52,960 nt of DNA, taken from the NCBI GenBank assembly GCA_045616885.1, contig JAZLHS010000039.1, positions 1 to 52,960 of the forward strand. Reading direction: 5' to 3'. A program made the position numbers and the translations under genes. This document shows positions 1 through 8,267 of this stretch, piece after piece. How positions within the stretch are numbered: position 1 is the stretch's first letter; each line of letters starts with the position of its first letter. Below the pieces are notes generated by a model. It saw nothing but the letters and a program-made list of their open reading frames with translations. It was not told the DNA's origin and made no database searches. This stretch comes from RGIG250 sp045616885 (lineage in GTDB: Bacteria > Bacillota > Negativicutes > Selenomonadales > Selenomonadaceae).

Positions 1-20
1 AGGGTACAAGCTCTCTAATA

Positions 21-137
21 TTCAGTGGCGATAGCTATGTGGATCCACCTGTTCCCATTCCGAACACAGTAGTTAAGCGCATACACGTCGAAAGTACTTG
101 GCTGGAGACGGCCCGGGAGGATAGATAGCCGCTGATT
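21..137 (+). rRNA. rrf: 5S ribosomal RNA
   Basis: The stretch has the conserved 5S core around CCATTCCGAACACAG and GAAAGTACTTGGC..GGGAG. The terminal helix TCAGTGGC (22-29) pairs with GCCGCTGA (128-135). Length of about 117 nt is normal. It is the 3' end of an rRNA operon whose 16S and 23S genes lie upstream of the window, and tRNA genes follow on the same strand. The exact ends are estimated from the closing helix. Confidence 0.95.
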
Positions 138-144
138 GAAAACA

Positions 145-178
145 GAAATATAGCTGGGATAATGCCCGGCTATATTTC
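145..178 (+). other. rRNA-tRNA spacer hairpin
   Basis: GAAATATAGCTGGG and CCCGGCTATATTTC form a 14-bp stem with an ATAAT loop. It lies between 5S rRNA and the first tRNA and has only a broken U-tract after it. It may be a weak terminator or a processing stem for the rRNA-tRNA transcript. Which of the two is not decidable from sequence. Confidence 0.55.
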
Positions 179-185
179 CTTATAT

Positions 186-262
186 GGCGGCTGTGGTGAA
201 GTGGTTAACACACTGGATTGTGGCTCCAGCATGCGTGGGTTCGATCCCCACCAGCCGCCCCA
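186..262 (+). tRNA. tRNA-His (GTG)
   Basis: A cloverleaf is visible with anticodon GTG at 220-222 and anticodon stem CTGGA/TCCAG. The acceptor helix is 187-193 paired with 252-258. G at 186 is the histidine-specific extra G(-1) opposite C73 (259). CCA is encoded at 260-262. It is first of three tRNAs behind the rRNA operon. Confidence 0.95.
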
Positions 263-266
263 TTAC

Positions 267-342
267 AGGGGTATAGCTCAATTGGTAGAGTAGTGGTCTC
301 CAAAACCATTGGTTGTGGGTTCAAGTCCTACTGCCCCTGCCA
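267..342 (+). tRNA. tRNA-Trp (CCA)
   Basis: The acceptor AGGGGTA (267-273) pairs with TGCCCCT (332-338), the anticodon CCA lies at 300-302 in loop CTCCAAA, the T-loop is GTTCAAG, the discriminator is G339 and CCA is encoded at 340-342. It starts 4 nt after tRNA-His, so the two are surely cotranscribed. Confidence 0.95.
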
Positions 343-380
343 TTTTGTATAATATAATATTTACATAGAGTTTCAGTTAT

Positions 381-469
381 GGAGTGGTACTCAAGAGGCT
401 GAAGAGGACGGTTTGCTAAATCGTTAGGGCTGCAAGGTCGCGAGGGTTCGAATCCCTCCCACTCCGCCA
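381..469 (+). tRNA. tRNA-Ser (GCT)
   Basis: This is a class II tRNA of 89 nt with a long variable arm (about 425-443). The acceptor GGAGTGG (381-387) pairs with CCACTCC (459-465), the anticodon GCT is at 415-417 and CCA is encoded at 467-469. It is the last tRNA before the operon terminator. Confidence 0.95.
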
Positions 470-480
470 CCGTACATTAC

Positions 481-506
481 ACCCGAGTTTATCTCGGGTT
501 TTTTTG
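481..506 (+). terminator. Rho-independent terminator of the rRNA/tRNA operon
   Basis: ACCCGAG (481-487) pairs with CTCGGGT (493-499) around a 5-nt loop and runs straight into seven T residues. It lies 11 nt after tRNA-Ser. Confidence 0.9.
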
Positions 507-690
507 TGTGTGTTTATAAATTCTTTGGCTGCAGATTGGCGAAATTTTTGTGTGACATGGTATTATTGTAAGTTATTCCTATGTTACACTTTTGCAGGTT
601 TTTTTGAAGTTATATCATTATTTGTCTTTTTGGAATGGACTTTATCTGTTCTGTGCACGGATGTTTTTCTGAATACATCCTGAAAAAGTA

Positions 691-718
691 TTGTTTTTTC
701 CTTATTATATGTTAAAAT
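691..718 (+). promoter_or_regulatory. possible promoter of the liv operon
   Basis: TTGTTT (691-696) and TAAAAT (713-718) are spaced 16 nt and sit 65 nt before the livJ start. The match to the sigma-70 consensus is moderate. The rest of the 507-782 gap is A+T-rich and shows no other clear signal. Confidence 0.35.
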
Positions 719-782
719 GTTCTCGTTTGATGGGTATTGTTTTGGTTTTGCAGTACCCTGTATATTAGAAGGGGGAAACACA

Positions 783-1976
783 ATGTTTATGAATTCTAAG
801 TTGAAGAAGGCTATGGCTCTTGCTACCGTAGCTGCAACTTCCGCTGTAATGCTTACCGGCTGCGGTGGCGGTGGAGATAAGAAGACCGAAGTTGTAAAGA
901 TTGGCTTTATTGCTCCTATCACCGGCAACAATGCTGCTCTCGGCGTTGGCATGAAGAACTCTGCTGATTTGGCTATAAAGCATGCAAATGCTTCCGGCAA
1001 ATATCCCTACAAGTTTGAACTGGTCGTAGCTGATGATGCTGCTGACCCGTCCACTGCTGTTGCTGCAGCTAATAAGCTCATCACCGATAAGGGAATCGTT
1101 GCTGTTGGCGGTCATTTCAACAGCGGCTGTGCTCTCGCAACTGCTCCGGTATTCCATAAGAATGGTATGGCAATGCTCGTTACTGCTGCTATTCATCCCG
1201 ATATTACCGGTAAGGGCTACAAGGAAATTACTCGTATCATCACTGAAGCAAAGGCTCAGAATGTCTATGCTGGTGAGCTGGCTGCCAAGACTTGGGGCGT
1301 AAAGACCATCTGTCTAATCAATGACCGTACCGATTATGGTAAGACCAATGCCAGTCAGTTCGGTGAGAACGCCGCTAAGAACGGTGCACAGGTTCTCTCT
1401 GATGATGGCATCAACGTAGGCCAGCAGGATTTCTCCGCTGTCCTCACCAATATCAAGGCTAAGAATCCGGATTGCGTATACTTCGGCGGTATGGCTACCG
1501 AGGCTGCCCTCATCAAGCGTCAGATGGCTGACCTCCAGATGAACTGCCTGTTCCTCTCCGACTCCGGTATCATTTCAGATACCTTCAACAAGATTGCCGG
1601 TCCTACTGCTGAGGGCATGATTGCTTTCAATATCGGCAAACCGCTGGAGGATCTGCCGGGCGGCAAGAAGTTCATGGATGATTATGCAGCTGCTAAATAT
1701 CCGGAACCGTATGATAACCTTGGCCATTTCGCCTATGATACCGTCATGATGCTTTGCGATACCATCGGCAAGAACAAGGTCGGTACCGACCGCAAGAAGG
1801 CCATTGAGGCTCTTCGCAAGGCCGAGTATGACGGCGTTCTCGGTAAGACCTCCTTCGATGAGAACGGTCAGACCAAGAATACCCTTATCACCACCTACAT
1901 CTCCCAGGGAGGCAAGTGGGTTGCCTATGATAAGGCTAAGCTGCAGGTAAAGGACAAGAAAATTGCTGCTAAGTAA
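783..1976 (+). CDS. livJ: branched-chain amino acid-type ABC transporter, substrate-binding lipoprotein
   Basis: This is a 397-aa periplasmic-binding protein of the LivJ family (type I fold), which captures the ligand outside the membrane for import by the LivHMGF complex encoded downstream. The N-terminus has a Lys-rich start, a hydrophobic stretch and lipobox L24-T25-G26-C27, so the mature protein is predicted to be a lipid-anchored lipoprotein. The family signature KIGFIAPITG follows at about residues 38-47. The ATG at 783 is chosen because GGGGGA lies 7 nt upstream and it starts the signal peptide; an in-frame upstream start at 717 would put unrelated residues before it. The ligand is inferred only from family: leucine/isoleucine/valine, other amino acids or small amides are all possible. 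Confidence 0.93.
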   Translation: MFMNSKLKKAMALATVAATSAVMLTGCGGGGDKKTEVVKIGFIAPITGNNAALGVGMKNSADLAIKHANASGKYPYKFELVVADDAADPSTAVAAANKLITDKGIVAVGGHFNSGCALATAPVFHKNGMAMLVTAAIHPDITGKGYKEITRIITEAKAQNVYAGELAAKTWGVKTICLINDRTDYGKTNASQFGENAAKNGAQVLSDDGINVGQQDFSAVLTNIKAKNPDCVYFGGMATEAALIKRQMADLQMNCLFLSDSGIISDTFNKIAGPTAEGMIAFNIGKPLEDLPGGKKFMDDYAAAKYPEPYDNLGHFAYDTVMMLCDTIGKNKVGTDRKKAIEALRKAEYDGVLGKTSFDENGQTKNTLITTYISQGGKWVAYDKAKLQVKDKKIAAK

Positions 1977-2009
1977 GTTTAATACTTAACTTTTCAGCAG
2001 TTTATAACA

Positions 2010-2056
2010 ACAGAATACCATTCGTAGGGGCCGTTTCGGCTCCTGCGAATTTCTGT
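2010..2056 (+). other. intercistronic hairpin between livJ and livH
   Basis: The arms at 2020-2033 and 2037-2050 form a 14-bp stem with a three-base loop, extended by ACAGAA/TTCTGT. The U-tract after it is interrupted. Strong stems after binding-protein genes commonly raise their expression relative to the membrane subunits, either by blocking 3' exonucleases or by partial termination. That role is inferred here. Confidence 0.6.
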
Positions 2057-2122
2057 ATTTATTGGGCTTTTCATTTTTTCGTTAATTTTTCGTAAATCAC
2101 ATTTAATTTGAGGTGCTTTAGA

Positions 2123-3046
2123 ATGACAGTAGAGGTTCTGCTGCAGCAATTTTTCAATGCGCTGGGGCTTGGTGTCATGTACGCACTCATTGCCGTCGGT
2201 TTTACGCTGTTCTTCGGCGTTATCGAGGTAGTAAACTTCGCTCATGGTGAGGTTTTCATGCTGGGTGCCTTCGGTGCAATGGTTGTGGGTACGGCAATGG
2301 CAGGCGCAGGGGTAGAGGCTGGCTCTATTACCTACATCCTGGCGGTTATGGCAATTATCATCATCGTTGGTGCTTTGTTCGGTGCTGCCTTGGAGAAATT
2401 CATCGTTGCTCCTATGCGCGGAGCTCCGGATATTATGACGCTGCTTATCACCCTCGGTGCATCCATAGTTGTTCGTGAGGCTGTAATGATTTTCTTCCCT
2501 GATGGTCGTAATCCGCAGCCTTTCCCCCAGATGATTCAGATGGACAGCTTTAACATCGGCGGTGCACTCATTAAGCCGGAGACCATTATTTGTATCGTCA
2601 TTTCCGGTATTCTGATTTCCATGATGTACTGGGTTATTGAGAAGACTGCTCTTGGCCGCTATATCCGTGCTACCGCTCAGGATCGCCAGGCAGCTTTGAT
2701 GATGGGTGTAAACGCCAACCGGGTATTTATCATCACTCTTATTCTCGGCTCTGTTCTCGGCTCTGTTGCCGGTCTCATGAATGGCATGAGCTACGGTATT
2801 ATCAAGTTCAACATGGGCTTTGCAGCCAGTATCAAGGGCTTTGCTGCTGCAGTTGTCGGCGGTCTCGGCAATATGTACGGTGCTGTTGTCGGTGGTCTGC
2901 TGCTGGGCTTTCTGGAGATTTTCGTCGTCAGCTTCCTGCCTAACGGCTCCAGCTATCAGGAGCTTGTAGCGTTCCTCATCGTTATTCTCTGTCTCGTATT
3001 CCGTCCTTCCGGCCTCTTTGGCGAGAAGGCATACGATAAGGTATAA
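2123..3046 (+). CDS. livH: branched-chain amino acid-type ABC transporter permease LivH
   Basis: This 307-aa polytopic inner-membrane protein is the first permease of the importer. It carries the BPD_transp_2 pattern: the LivH opening GVMYALIAVGFTLFFGVIEV near residues 18-37, the NFAHGE motif that follows, and a late GGLGNMYGAVVGG segment. About eight hydrophobic segments are visible. The ATG at 2123 is preferred over an upstream TTG (2108) because GAGGTG (2110-2115) is spaced 7 nt from it. It would pair with LivM to form the translocation pore. Confidence 0.93.
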   Translation: MTVEVLLQQFFNALGLGVMYALIAVGFTLFFGVIEVVNFAHGEVFMLGAFGAMVVGTAMAGAGVEAGSITYILAVMAIIIIVGALFGAALEKFIVAPMRGAPDIMTLLITLGASIVVREAVMIFFPDGRNPQPFPQMIQMDSFNIGGALIKPETIICIVISGILISMMYWVIEKTALGRYIRATAQDRQAALMMGVNANRVFIITLILGSVLGSVAGLMNGMSYGIIKFNMGFAASIKGFAAAVVGGLGNMYGAVVGGLLLGFLEIFVVSFLPNGSSYQELVAFLIVILCLVFRPSGLFGEKAYDKV

Positions 3047-3059
3047 GGGGGCTTGCGAG

Positions 3060-4226
3060 ATGAATATGAAACTCCTCGGAGCCGAGGTACTGCTTTACGT
3101 ACTGTTCCTTGCCTTCATCCTGATTGAAAATCCGGTATTTGTTGCCGTCTATCTGGCAGTTCTGGTTGCTGCGGCTTTCTTTGTAACCAAGAAGTATCCG
3201 GAAAAGGTGGCAGAATGGTATGACCTTTTCATGGCTAACCTGAAACAGGTCGGTGCAGTTGCCTTTATCCTTGGTCTCACTCTGCCGATTCTAATCGACG
3301 GTGATGCTTACTGGCTGCAGGTTTTGAACTTTGCCATGATTAACGCCATGATGGCTCTTGGTCTGAATTTCATGACCGGTCGTGCCGGCCTTATCTGCCT
3401 CGGCTATGCAGCTTTTGAGGCTGTCGGTGCTTACACCGTCGGTATCCTGACCCTGAAGATGGGCGTGAGCTTTTGGATTGCCTTTGCTCTGTCCGGTATC
3501 GCCGCAATGCTATTCGGTGCCGTTCTCGGCTTGCCGGCTTTGCGCGTTAAGGGTCACTATCTGGCACTTGTTACCATCGCTTTTGGTCTTATCGTTCAGG
3601 AGACTCTGCTGAACTGGGAGAGTGTTACCGGCGGCACCAACGGTCTTATTGATATACCGTCTCCCACGCTTTTTGGCTATGATTTCGGACAGATGCTTGA
3701 CCTTGGCTTCGTGAGCATGAATTACCTTGGCCACTTCTACTATTTGTGCCTCATAGTTCTTGGTCTTTGCACCATTTTCATTTTCAAGCTTTCCAATTCT
3801 TTCTTTGGTCTGATTCTTTCCGCAATGCGAGAAGATCAGCTGGCTGCTCAGTGCTACGGTATTAATCTTACCAACTATAAGCTGTATGCTTTCGCCATCG
3901 GTGCTATTTTCGGTGGCTTTGCCGGTGGGCTCTATGCAGCAATGATAAACTTCATTGCCCCGGAGAACTTCAGCTACGGTCTCTCTGTAATCGTAATCAG
4001 TATGATTATTCTCGGCGGTCTTGATTCCATTCCGGGTGCTATCGTCGGTGCATTCTTCCTGACCATATTCCCGGAGAAGTTCCGTGCCTTTGAAGACTAC
4101 CGTATTATGTTCTACGGTCTCATTATCATCTTCTGCCTGATTTTCATGCGCAACGGTATTCTTCCGTACACCCGCCGCATCTTCATGTCGGGTCTGGAAA
4201 ACAAGGAGGCGGAAAACGATGGCTGA
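3060..4226 (+). CDS. livM: branched-chain amino acid-type ABC transporter permease LivM
   Basis: This is the second permease (388 aa), with two to three extra hydrophobic segments at the N-terminus followed by the BPD_transp_2 core. The LivM hallmarks LNFMTGRAGLICLGYAAF and GLPALRVKGHYLALVTIAFG are visible, as is the cytoplasmic loop SAMREDQLAAQCYGIN that contacts the ATPases. The ATG at 3060 follows AAGGGGG at 3045-3051 and begins 13 nt after the livH stop. The end overlaps livG by 8 nt, which fits translational coupling. Confidence 0.93.
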   Translation: MNMKLLGAEVLLYVLFLAFILIENPVFVAVYLAVLVAAAFFVTKKYPEKVAEWYDLFMANLKQVGAVAFILGLTLPILIDGDAYWLQVLNFAMINAMMALGLNFMTGRAGLICLGYAAFEAVGAYTVGILTLKMGVSFWIAFALSGIAAMLFGAVLGLPALRVKGHYLALVTIAFGLIVQETLLNWESVTGGTNGLIDIPSPTLFGYDFGQMLDLGFVSMNYLGHFYYLCLIVLGLCTIFIFKLSNSFFGLILSAMREDQLAAQCYGINLTNYKLYAFAIGAIFGGFAGGLYAAMINFIAPENFSYGLSVIVISMIILGGLDSIPGAIVGAFFLTIFPEKFRAFEDYRIMFYGLIIIFCLIFMRNGILPYTRRIFMSGLENKEAENDG

Positions 4227-5010
4227 GAATAAAGAGAACATCATCATCGAGGTAAAAGACCTCACTATCCGCTTCGGCGGCGTTACCGCAGTAAACCACG
4301 TCAGCTTTCAGCTGAAGGCCGGTGAGGTACTGGGCGTAATCGGACCTAACGGCAGCGGAAAGACTACGCTGTTCAATCTGCTCTCCGGTATCTATGTTCC
4401 TACCGAGGGAAATATTTTCCTGAACGGTGAAGATATTTCCGGCAAGCAGTCCAACGAGGTATTTACTAAGGGAATTTCCCGTACCTTCCAGAACGGTCGT
4501 CTATTCTGGAACCTGTCAGTACTGGAAAATATCATGGTAGGCTTGAAGGAAGTTCGTGAGTGCTCCGTCCTCGGCTCTATCATCGGTGCCGGCAAGGAAA
4601 AAGCTCAGGCAAAGGAGGCTATCGCCACCTGCCTGAAGCATATGGAAATCTTCGATGACCTTCTCATCAAGCAGGCTGATAAGACTGCAAAGGATCTGCC
4701 CTATGCAGACCGCCGCCGTCTGGAAATCTGCCGTGCTGTTGCCTCCAATCCGAAGGTAATTCTTCTGGATGAGCCTTCTGCCGGTATGGACAGCATGGAG
4801 ACTGAGCAGCTGATGCATGACCTCCTGAAGGTCAAGAAGGCAATGCCGGAGCTGACGGTAATCGTTGTTGAGCATGATATGGACTTTATCAAAGGACTTG
4901 TTGACAAGGTAATGGTACTCAACTACGGTGAGAATATTGCCTACGGCACCTTCGATGAAGTAGCAAGCAACGAAGAGGTTATCAACGCATATCTGGGACA
5001 GGAGGGCTAA
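4219..5010 (+). CDS. livG: branched-chain amino acid-type ABC transporter ATPase LivG
   Basis: This 263-aa cytoplasmic ATPase energises the importer. It has Walker A GPNGSGKTT (about residues 41-49), a Q-loop (SRTFQNGRLF), Walker B VILLDEPSAGMD and the switch histidine EHDMDF. The signature-loop region reads DLPYADRRRLEICRAV in place of the classical LSGGQ, as is common in LivG (LSYGxQR variants) but here more degenerate. The ATG overlaps the end of livM and has GGAGGCGG upstream. Confidence 0.93.
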   Translation: MAENKENIIIEVKDLTIRFGGVTAVNHVSFQLKAGEVLGVIGPNGSGKTTLFNLLSGIYVPTEGNIFLNGEDISGKQSNEVFTKGISRTFQNGRLFWNLSVLENIMVGLKEVRECSVLGSIIGAGKEKAQAKEAIATCLKHMEIFDDLLIKQADKTAKDLPYADRRRLEICRAVASNPKVILLDEPSAGMDSMETEQLMHDLLKVKKAMPELTVIVVEHDMDFIKGLVDKVMVLNYGENIAYGTFDEVASNEEVINAYLGQEG

Positions 5011-5011
5011 T

Positions 5012-5734
5012 ATGTTAAAGCTGGTAAATGTATCCACTTTCTACGGCTCTGTTCCGGTGCTGAGAAATGTCAATATTCATGTCCCCAAGGGAAGTATTAC
5101 CTGCCTGCTGGGTGCCAATGGTGCCGGTAAGACTACTACCATCAATACGATTCTCGGCTTTGTTCGTCCCACTGCCGGTGAAGTCTTCTTCAAGGACAAC
5201 TATATTGCCCATGCTTCTACCGAGGACATCATAAGAATGGGTATCGCGGTATCCCCTGAGGGACGCCGTGTATTCCCGAAGATGACCGTTGAGGAAAATC
5301 TTCTGGTCGGCGCGGCTACCGATAAGGACAAGGCTCGTGTAAAGCGTAATATTGAGCGTGCCTACACCATGTTCCCGCGACTGGGGGAGCGCCGCAATCA
5401 GAATGCCGGTACCATGTCCGGCGGTGAGCAGCAGATGCTGGCAGTAAGCCGCGCTCTTATGTCCAATCCGGAGATTATCCTTCTGGATGAGCCGTCCTTG
5501 GGTCTTGCTCCGCTGGTCGTAAACTATATCTTTGACACTATCAAGGCTATTAATGAGGGCGGTACTACTATCCTCCTCATTGAGCAGAATGGTTTCAAGG
5601 CACTCCAGCTGGCTGACCGTGCCTACCTGCTGCAGAAGGGTGAAATCGTGGCAGAATGCACCGAGAACACCGAGGAAGCAAAGGACAAGTTCAAAGAAAT
5701 CTACATGGCAAATCACACCAAAAAAGACGAATAA
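5012..5734 (+). CDS. livF: branched-chain amino acid-type ABC transporter ATPase LivF
   Basis: This 240-aa ATPase is the partner of LivG. Walker A is GANGAGKTT, the signature is MSGGEQQMLAVSRALM, Walker B is IILLDEPSLGLAP, and the LivF-specific PEGRRVFPKMTVEENL is present. It starts one base after the livG stop with GGAGGG 5 nt upstream, so it is translated from the same mRNA. A hairpin with T-rich tail follows 10 nt after its stop. Confidence 0.94.
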   Translation: MLKLVNVSTFYGSVPVLRNVNIHVPKGSITCLLGANGAGKTTTINTILGFVRPTAGEVFFKDNYIAHASTEDIIRMGIAVSPEGRRVFPKMTVEENLLVGAATDKDKARVKRNIERAYTMFPRLGERRNQNAGTMSGGEQQMLAVSRALMSNPEIILLDEPSLGLAPLVVNYIFDTIKAINEGGTTILLIEQNGFKALQLADRAYLLQKGEIVAECTENTEEAKDKFKEIYMANHTKKDE

Positions 5735-5744
5735 ATTTAAGTAT

Positions 5745-5786
5745 AGTGTGAAAAAATGTTTACCATTTTTTCACACTACTTTTTAT
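5745..5786 (+). terminator. terminator after livF
   Basis: A 14-bp perfect stem, AGTGTGAAAAAATG (5745-5758) with CATTTTTTCACACT (5764-5777), is followed by ACTTTTTAT. The stem is A/T-rich, so termination may be partial and the peptidase gene 16 nt downstream may share the transcript. Confidence 0.7.
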
Positions 5787-5801
5787 AAAATGAGGTATAA
5801 A

Positions 5802-6956
5802 ATGATTAAGCTTACAACGGAAGAAAAACAGGAAGCCCTTGAGCTTCTCCGCTCCATGATTAAGACCAATACCGTCAATCCTCCCGGCAATGAGAAAGAC
5901 TTGGCTGTCAAGCTGGCCGCGCTGCTGAGCAGCGAAGGCATCGAAGCTGAGACAGTAGAGGTACTGCCGGGCAGAGATAATCTTATTGTTAAAATGCCCG
6001 GTGAAAACCACGATAAGCTTTTTGCAGCTACCGGTCATCTTGATACTGTTCCGCCGGGGGGCATTCCCTGGAATCATGACCCCTTTGCTGCAGAGGTCGT
6101 AGATGGGAAGCTCTATGGCCGCGGTTCATCTGACATGAAGTCCGGCGATGCGGCATTCCTCTATGCCATGATAAAGCTGAAGCGGGAGGGAATTGTGCCG
6201 AAGCAGGATGTTATCTTCATCGGTACTGTCAGCGAGGAGAACGGCAGTCTTGGGGCGAAAGCTTTTGTTGAGGCTGGCGGCATGGAAAATGTAGATGCCC
6301 TTTTGGTCTGCGAGCCTTCCTCCAACGAGCTGGATGTTGCTCACAAGGGTGCTGTATGGGTCAAGGTGAAATTCTACGGCAAGACAGCCCACGGCTCTAT
6401 GCCTGATTTGGGCGTCAATGCCGTCAGTCGGGCAGCAAAATTCATCGCGGCTATCGACGCTCAGCACTTTGATATTGAGCCGGATGATATTCTCGGTATG
6501 CCCAGCTGCAGCGTAAACATCTGTCAGGGCGGCGTAGCGACGAATGTTGTACCGGACTATTGCGAGGTCAATATTGATTTCCGGACTATCCCCGGCCAGA
6601 CTGCTGATGATATAAAGGCTTATATCAACGTGGCACTTGATAATGCTGCAAAGGACGACAAAGATTTCAAGGCGGAGATTGAAATCATCAGCGACTTGCC
6701 GGCAGTCCGCTGCCCGGCTGGTGCCTCTATCCTTGATGCGCTTGATAAGGCTGCCGGTCGTCAGCATATCCGCCGTGGTGTCCGCTTCTACACGGATGCT
6801 TCCACTATGGTGAGGGACTATCCGGAGAAGCAGGTGGTCATCTACGGCCCCGGTATTTCCGAGATGGCTCATCAGCCCAATGAATATTGTGAGGTTGAGC
6901 AGTTTGAGCGGTTCGTTGAGACTTATGCAAACCTCCTGAAGGATTATGCAATCTAA
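5802..6956 (+). CDS. M20-family metallopeptidase/deacylase (ArgE/DapE type)
   Basis: This 384-aa cytoplasmic di-zinc hydrolase belongs to the M20 family (ArgE, DapE, carboxypeptidase G2, aminoacylase). Metal-binding motifs are present in order: GHLDTVPPG (His about 79, Asp 81), GRGSSDMKSG (bridging Asp), SEENGSLGA (catalytic and ligand Glu pair), and a C-terminal MAHQPNE His. The lid dimerisation domain lies between at about 170-290. The ATG at 5802 has GAGG 6 nt upstream; an in-frame ATG at 5790 lacks one. Position behind the liv genes suggests it trims a peptide or N-acyl amino acid taken up by that importer. The exact substrate cannot be read from sequence. Confidence 0.85.
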   Translation: MIKLTTEEKQEALELLRSMIKTNTVNPPGNEKDLAVKLAALLSSEGIEAETVEVLPGRDNLIVKMPGENHDKLFAATGHLDTVPPGGIPWNHDPFAAEVVDGKLYGRGSSDMKSGDAAFLYAMIKLKREGIVPKQDVIFIGTVSEENGSLGAKAFVEAGGMENVDALLVCEPSSNELDVAHKGAVWVKVKFYGKTAHGSMPDLGVNAVSRAAKFIAAIDAQHFDIEPDDILGMPSCSVNICQGGVATNVVPDYCEVNIDFRTIPGQTADDIKAYINVALDNAAKDDKDFKAEIEIISDLPAVRCPAGASILDALDKAAGRQHIRRGVRFYTDASTMVRDYPEKQVVIYGPGISEMAHQPNEYCEVEQFERFVETYANLLKDYAI

Positions 6957-6970
6957 ATAAGAAAGAAAAA

Positions 6971-7052
6971 GGCTGTTGCACGCATTTACCCCTCCGCCCT
7001 TCGGGCACCTCGCCTATAGGGGAGGCTTTTGGGATGGGTGCGGCAGCCTTTT
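6971..7052 (+). terminator. terminator stem enclosing a repeat element
   Basis: GGCTGTTGCAC (6971-6981) pairs over 11 bp (two G-U) with GTGCGGCAGCC (7038-7048), which runs into TTTTAT. The 56-nt interior is mostly the palindromic repeat at 6987-7030. It looks like a terminator for the M20 gene whose loop was enlarged by the repeat. The right arm is also the start of the next coding region. Confidence 0.55.
6987..7030 (-). repeat. dispersed palindromic repeat, copy 1
   Basis: Read on the minus strand this copy has the order GCCTCCCC-TATAG-GCGAGGTG, CCCGAAGGGC, GGAGGGGTAA. The same order recurs in the other orientation at 15276-15325. Each copy contains an inner small hairpin (GCCCTTCGGGC) and an outer CCTCC/GGAGG palindrome. 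It is a REP-like intergenic element. Confidence 0.75.
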
Positions 7053-8215
7053 ATAATGAATGTGTTCGAGGGGAGCTGGACAGCATTATCAGTCGGCGGA
7101 GTTTTCTAAAGGGATTGGGTGGAGCTATATTGCTTAGTGGCATTGGCTCCGGTGTATATGTCAGTCAGCCGAAATTCGGTGCAGCTCCTACAGGCAGGCG
7201 TTTGGAGCGTGTTCTAGCCTCACCGAACTGGGATGGAGAAAAATTCGAGAATTATGAGCCTTTTGGCAAGGCACTTGGTCTTGACAAAAGCCTTGGCAGC
7301 AAGCTGAAAGCTATGTCGGAGTTTGTTTTTCCGACGAAGGGCGTTTTGGTACCTGATAAAAATATACCAACCGTCAAGACCGATTTGAAAAAACTCAGCC
7401 CGCAGGAGAATGTTGTGGTATGGTTTGGTCATTCCAGTATATTCATCCAGCAGGACGGCTTGCGAATCCTTATTGACCCGGTTTTTTCCGGCTATGCTTC
7501 GCCACTTCCGTTCCTTGTGCGGGCATTTCCCGGTACTATGGCCTATACGCCGGCAGATTTTCCGGAGATAGACCTGCTTGTTATTTCTCATGACCATTGG
7601 GATCATCTTGATCATGCCACAGTCACGGCCTTGAAGCCGAAGGTAAAGCAGGTGGTCTGCCCCCTTGGAGTTGATGGACATTTGGTAGGCTGGGGCTTCT
7701 CGGATGATATTGTTCACGAGCTTGATTGGTTTGAAGAATACCGTCTCAATGAGCGTCTGACGGTATGCCTGACGCCGGGACGCCATTTCTCAGGCCGCCT
7801 CTTTAAGCGAAATCAGACTCTGTGGGGCGGTTTTGCCTTTATGTTCAAAGGGCGAAAGATATTCTACAGCGGTGACGGAGGCTACGGAAAGCAATTCAAA
7901 ATGATTGGCGAGCGACTGGGCGGCTTTGACCTTGCCTTGATGGAAAACGGTCAGTACGACAGAGCCTGGCACGATGTCCACATGTTCCCGGAAGAGACTG
8001 CGAAGGCAGCCGAGGAAATCGGTGCCGCATCTGTCATACCGGTACACGCCGGGAAGTTTAACATCTGTCCCAGTGCCTGGTATGTACCCTATAACGGAAT
8101 TGCGGCAGCCAGCGAGGGCAGACAATACCGGCTGCTCACTCCGAAAATCGGTGAGCCGGTACAGCTGGATAAAAAAGACCACCACTATGAGCAGTGGTGG
8201 AAAGAAATAGGGTAA
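7034..8215 (+). CDS. Tat-exported metallo-beta-lactamase-fold hydrolase (NAPE-PLD/UlaG-like)
   Basis: This 393-aa protein starts with a Tat signal: S20-R-R-S-F-L-K26 followed by the hydrophobic GLGGAILLSGIGSGV. The mature part is an MBL-fold hydrolase of the COG2220 group: WFGHSSIFIQ, ILIDPVFSGYASP, the zinc motif HDHWDHLDH (about residues 186-194), a later GDGGYG and VIPVHAGKF. Relatives include N-acylphosphatidylethanolamine phospholipase D-like enzymes and UlaG lactonase. Export in folded form fits a metalloenzyme acting outside the cytoplasm, perhaps on lipids. ATG 7034 has GGGGAGG (7019-7025) 8 nt upstream, so the ribosome site lies inside the repeat element and the first codons inside the terminator arm. 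No later in-frame ATG/GTG precedes the RR motif. Confidence 0.82.
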   Translation: MGAAAFYNECVRGELDSIISRRSFLKGLGGAILLSGIGSGVYVSQPKFGAAPTGRRLERVLASPNWDGEKFENYEPFGKALGLDKSLGSKLKAMSEFVFPTKGVLVPDKNIPTVKTDLKKLSPQENVVVWFGHSSIFIQQDGLRILIDPVFSGYASPLPFLVRAFPGTMAYTPADFPEIDLLVISHDHWDHLDHATVTALKPKVKQVVCPLGVDGHLVGWGFSDDIVHELDWFEEYRLNERLTVCLTPGRHFSGRLFKRNQTLWGGFAFMFKGRKIFYSGDGGYGKQFKMIGERLGGFDLALMENGQYDRAWHDVHMFPEETAKAAEEIGAASVIPVHAGKFNICPSAWYVPYNGIAAASEGRQYRLLTPKIGEPVQLDKKDHHYEQWWKEIG

Positions 8216-8267
8216 AGGATTAGCAGAAATCATTAATAGATGGAGCCAAGTGAGAAGGAAACAGGTA

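Noticed and set aside
3510..4265. 251-codon minus-strand ORF opposite livM
   Set aside because: livM has clear permease motifs and codon pattern; the antisense ORF has none.
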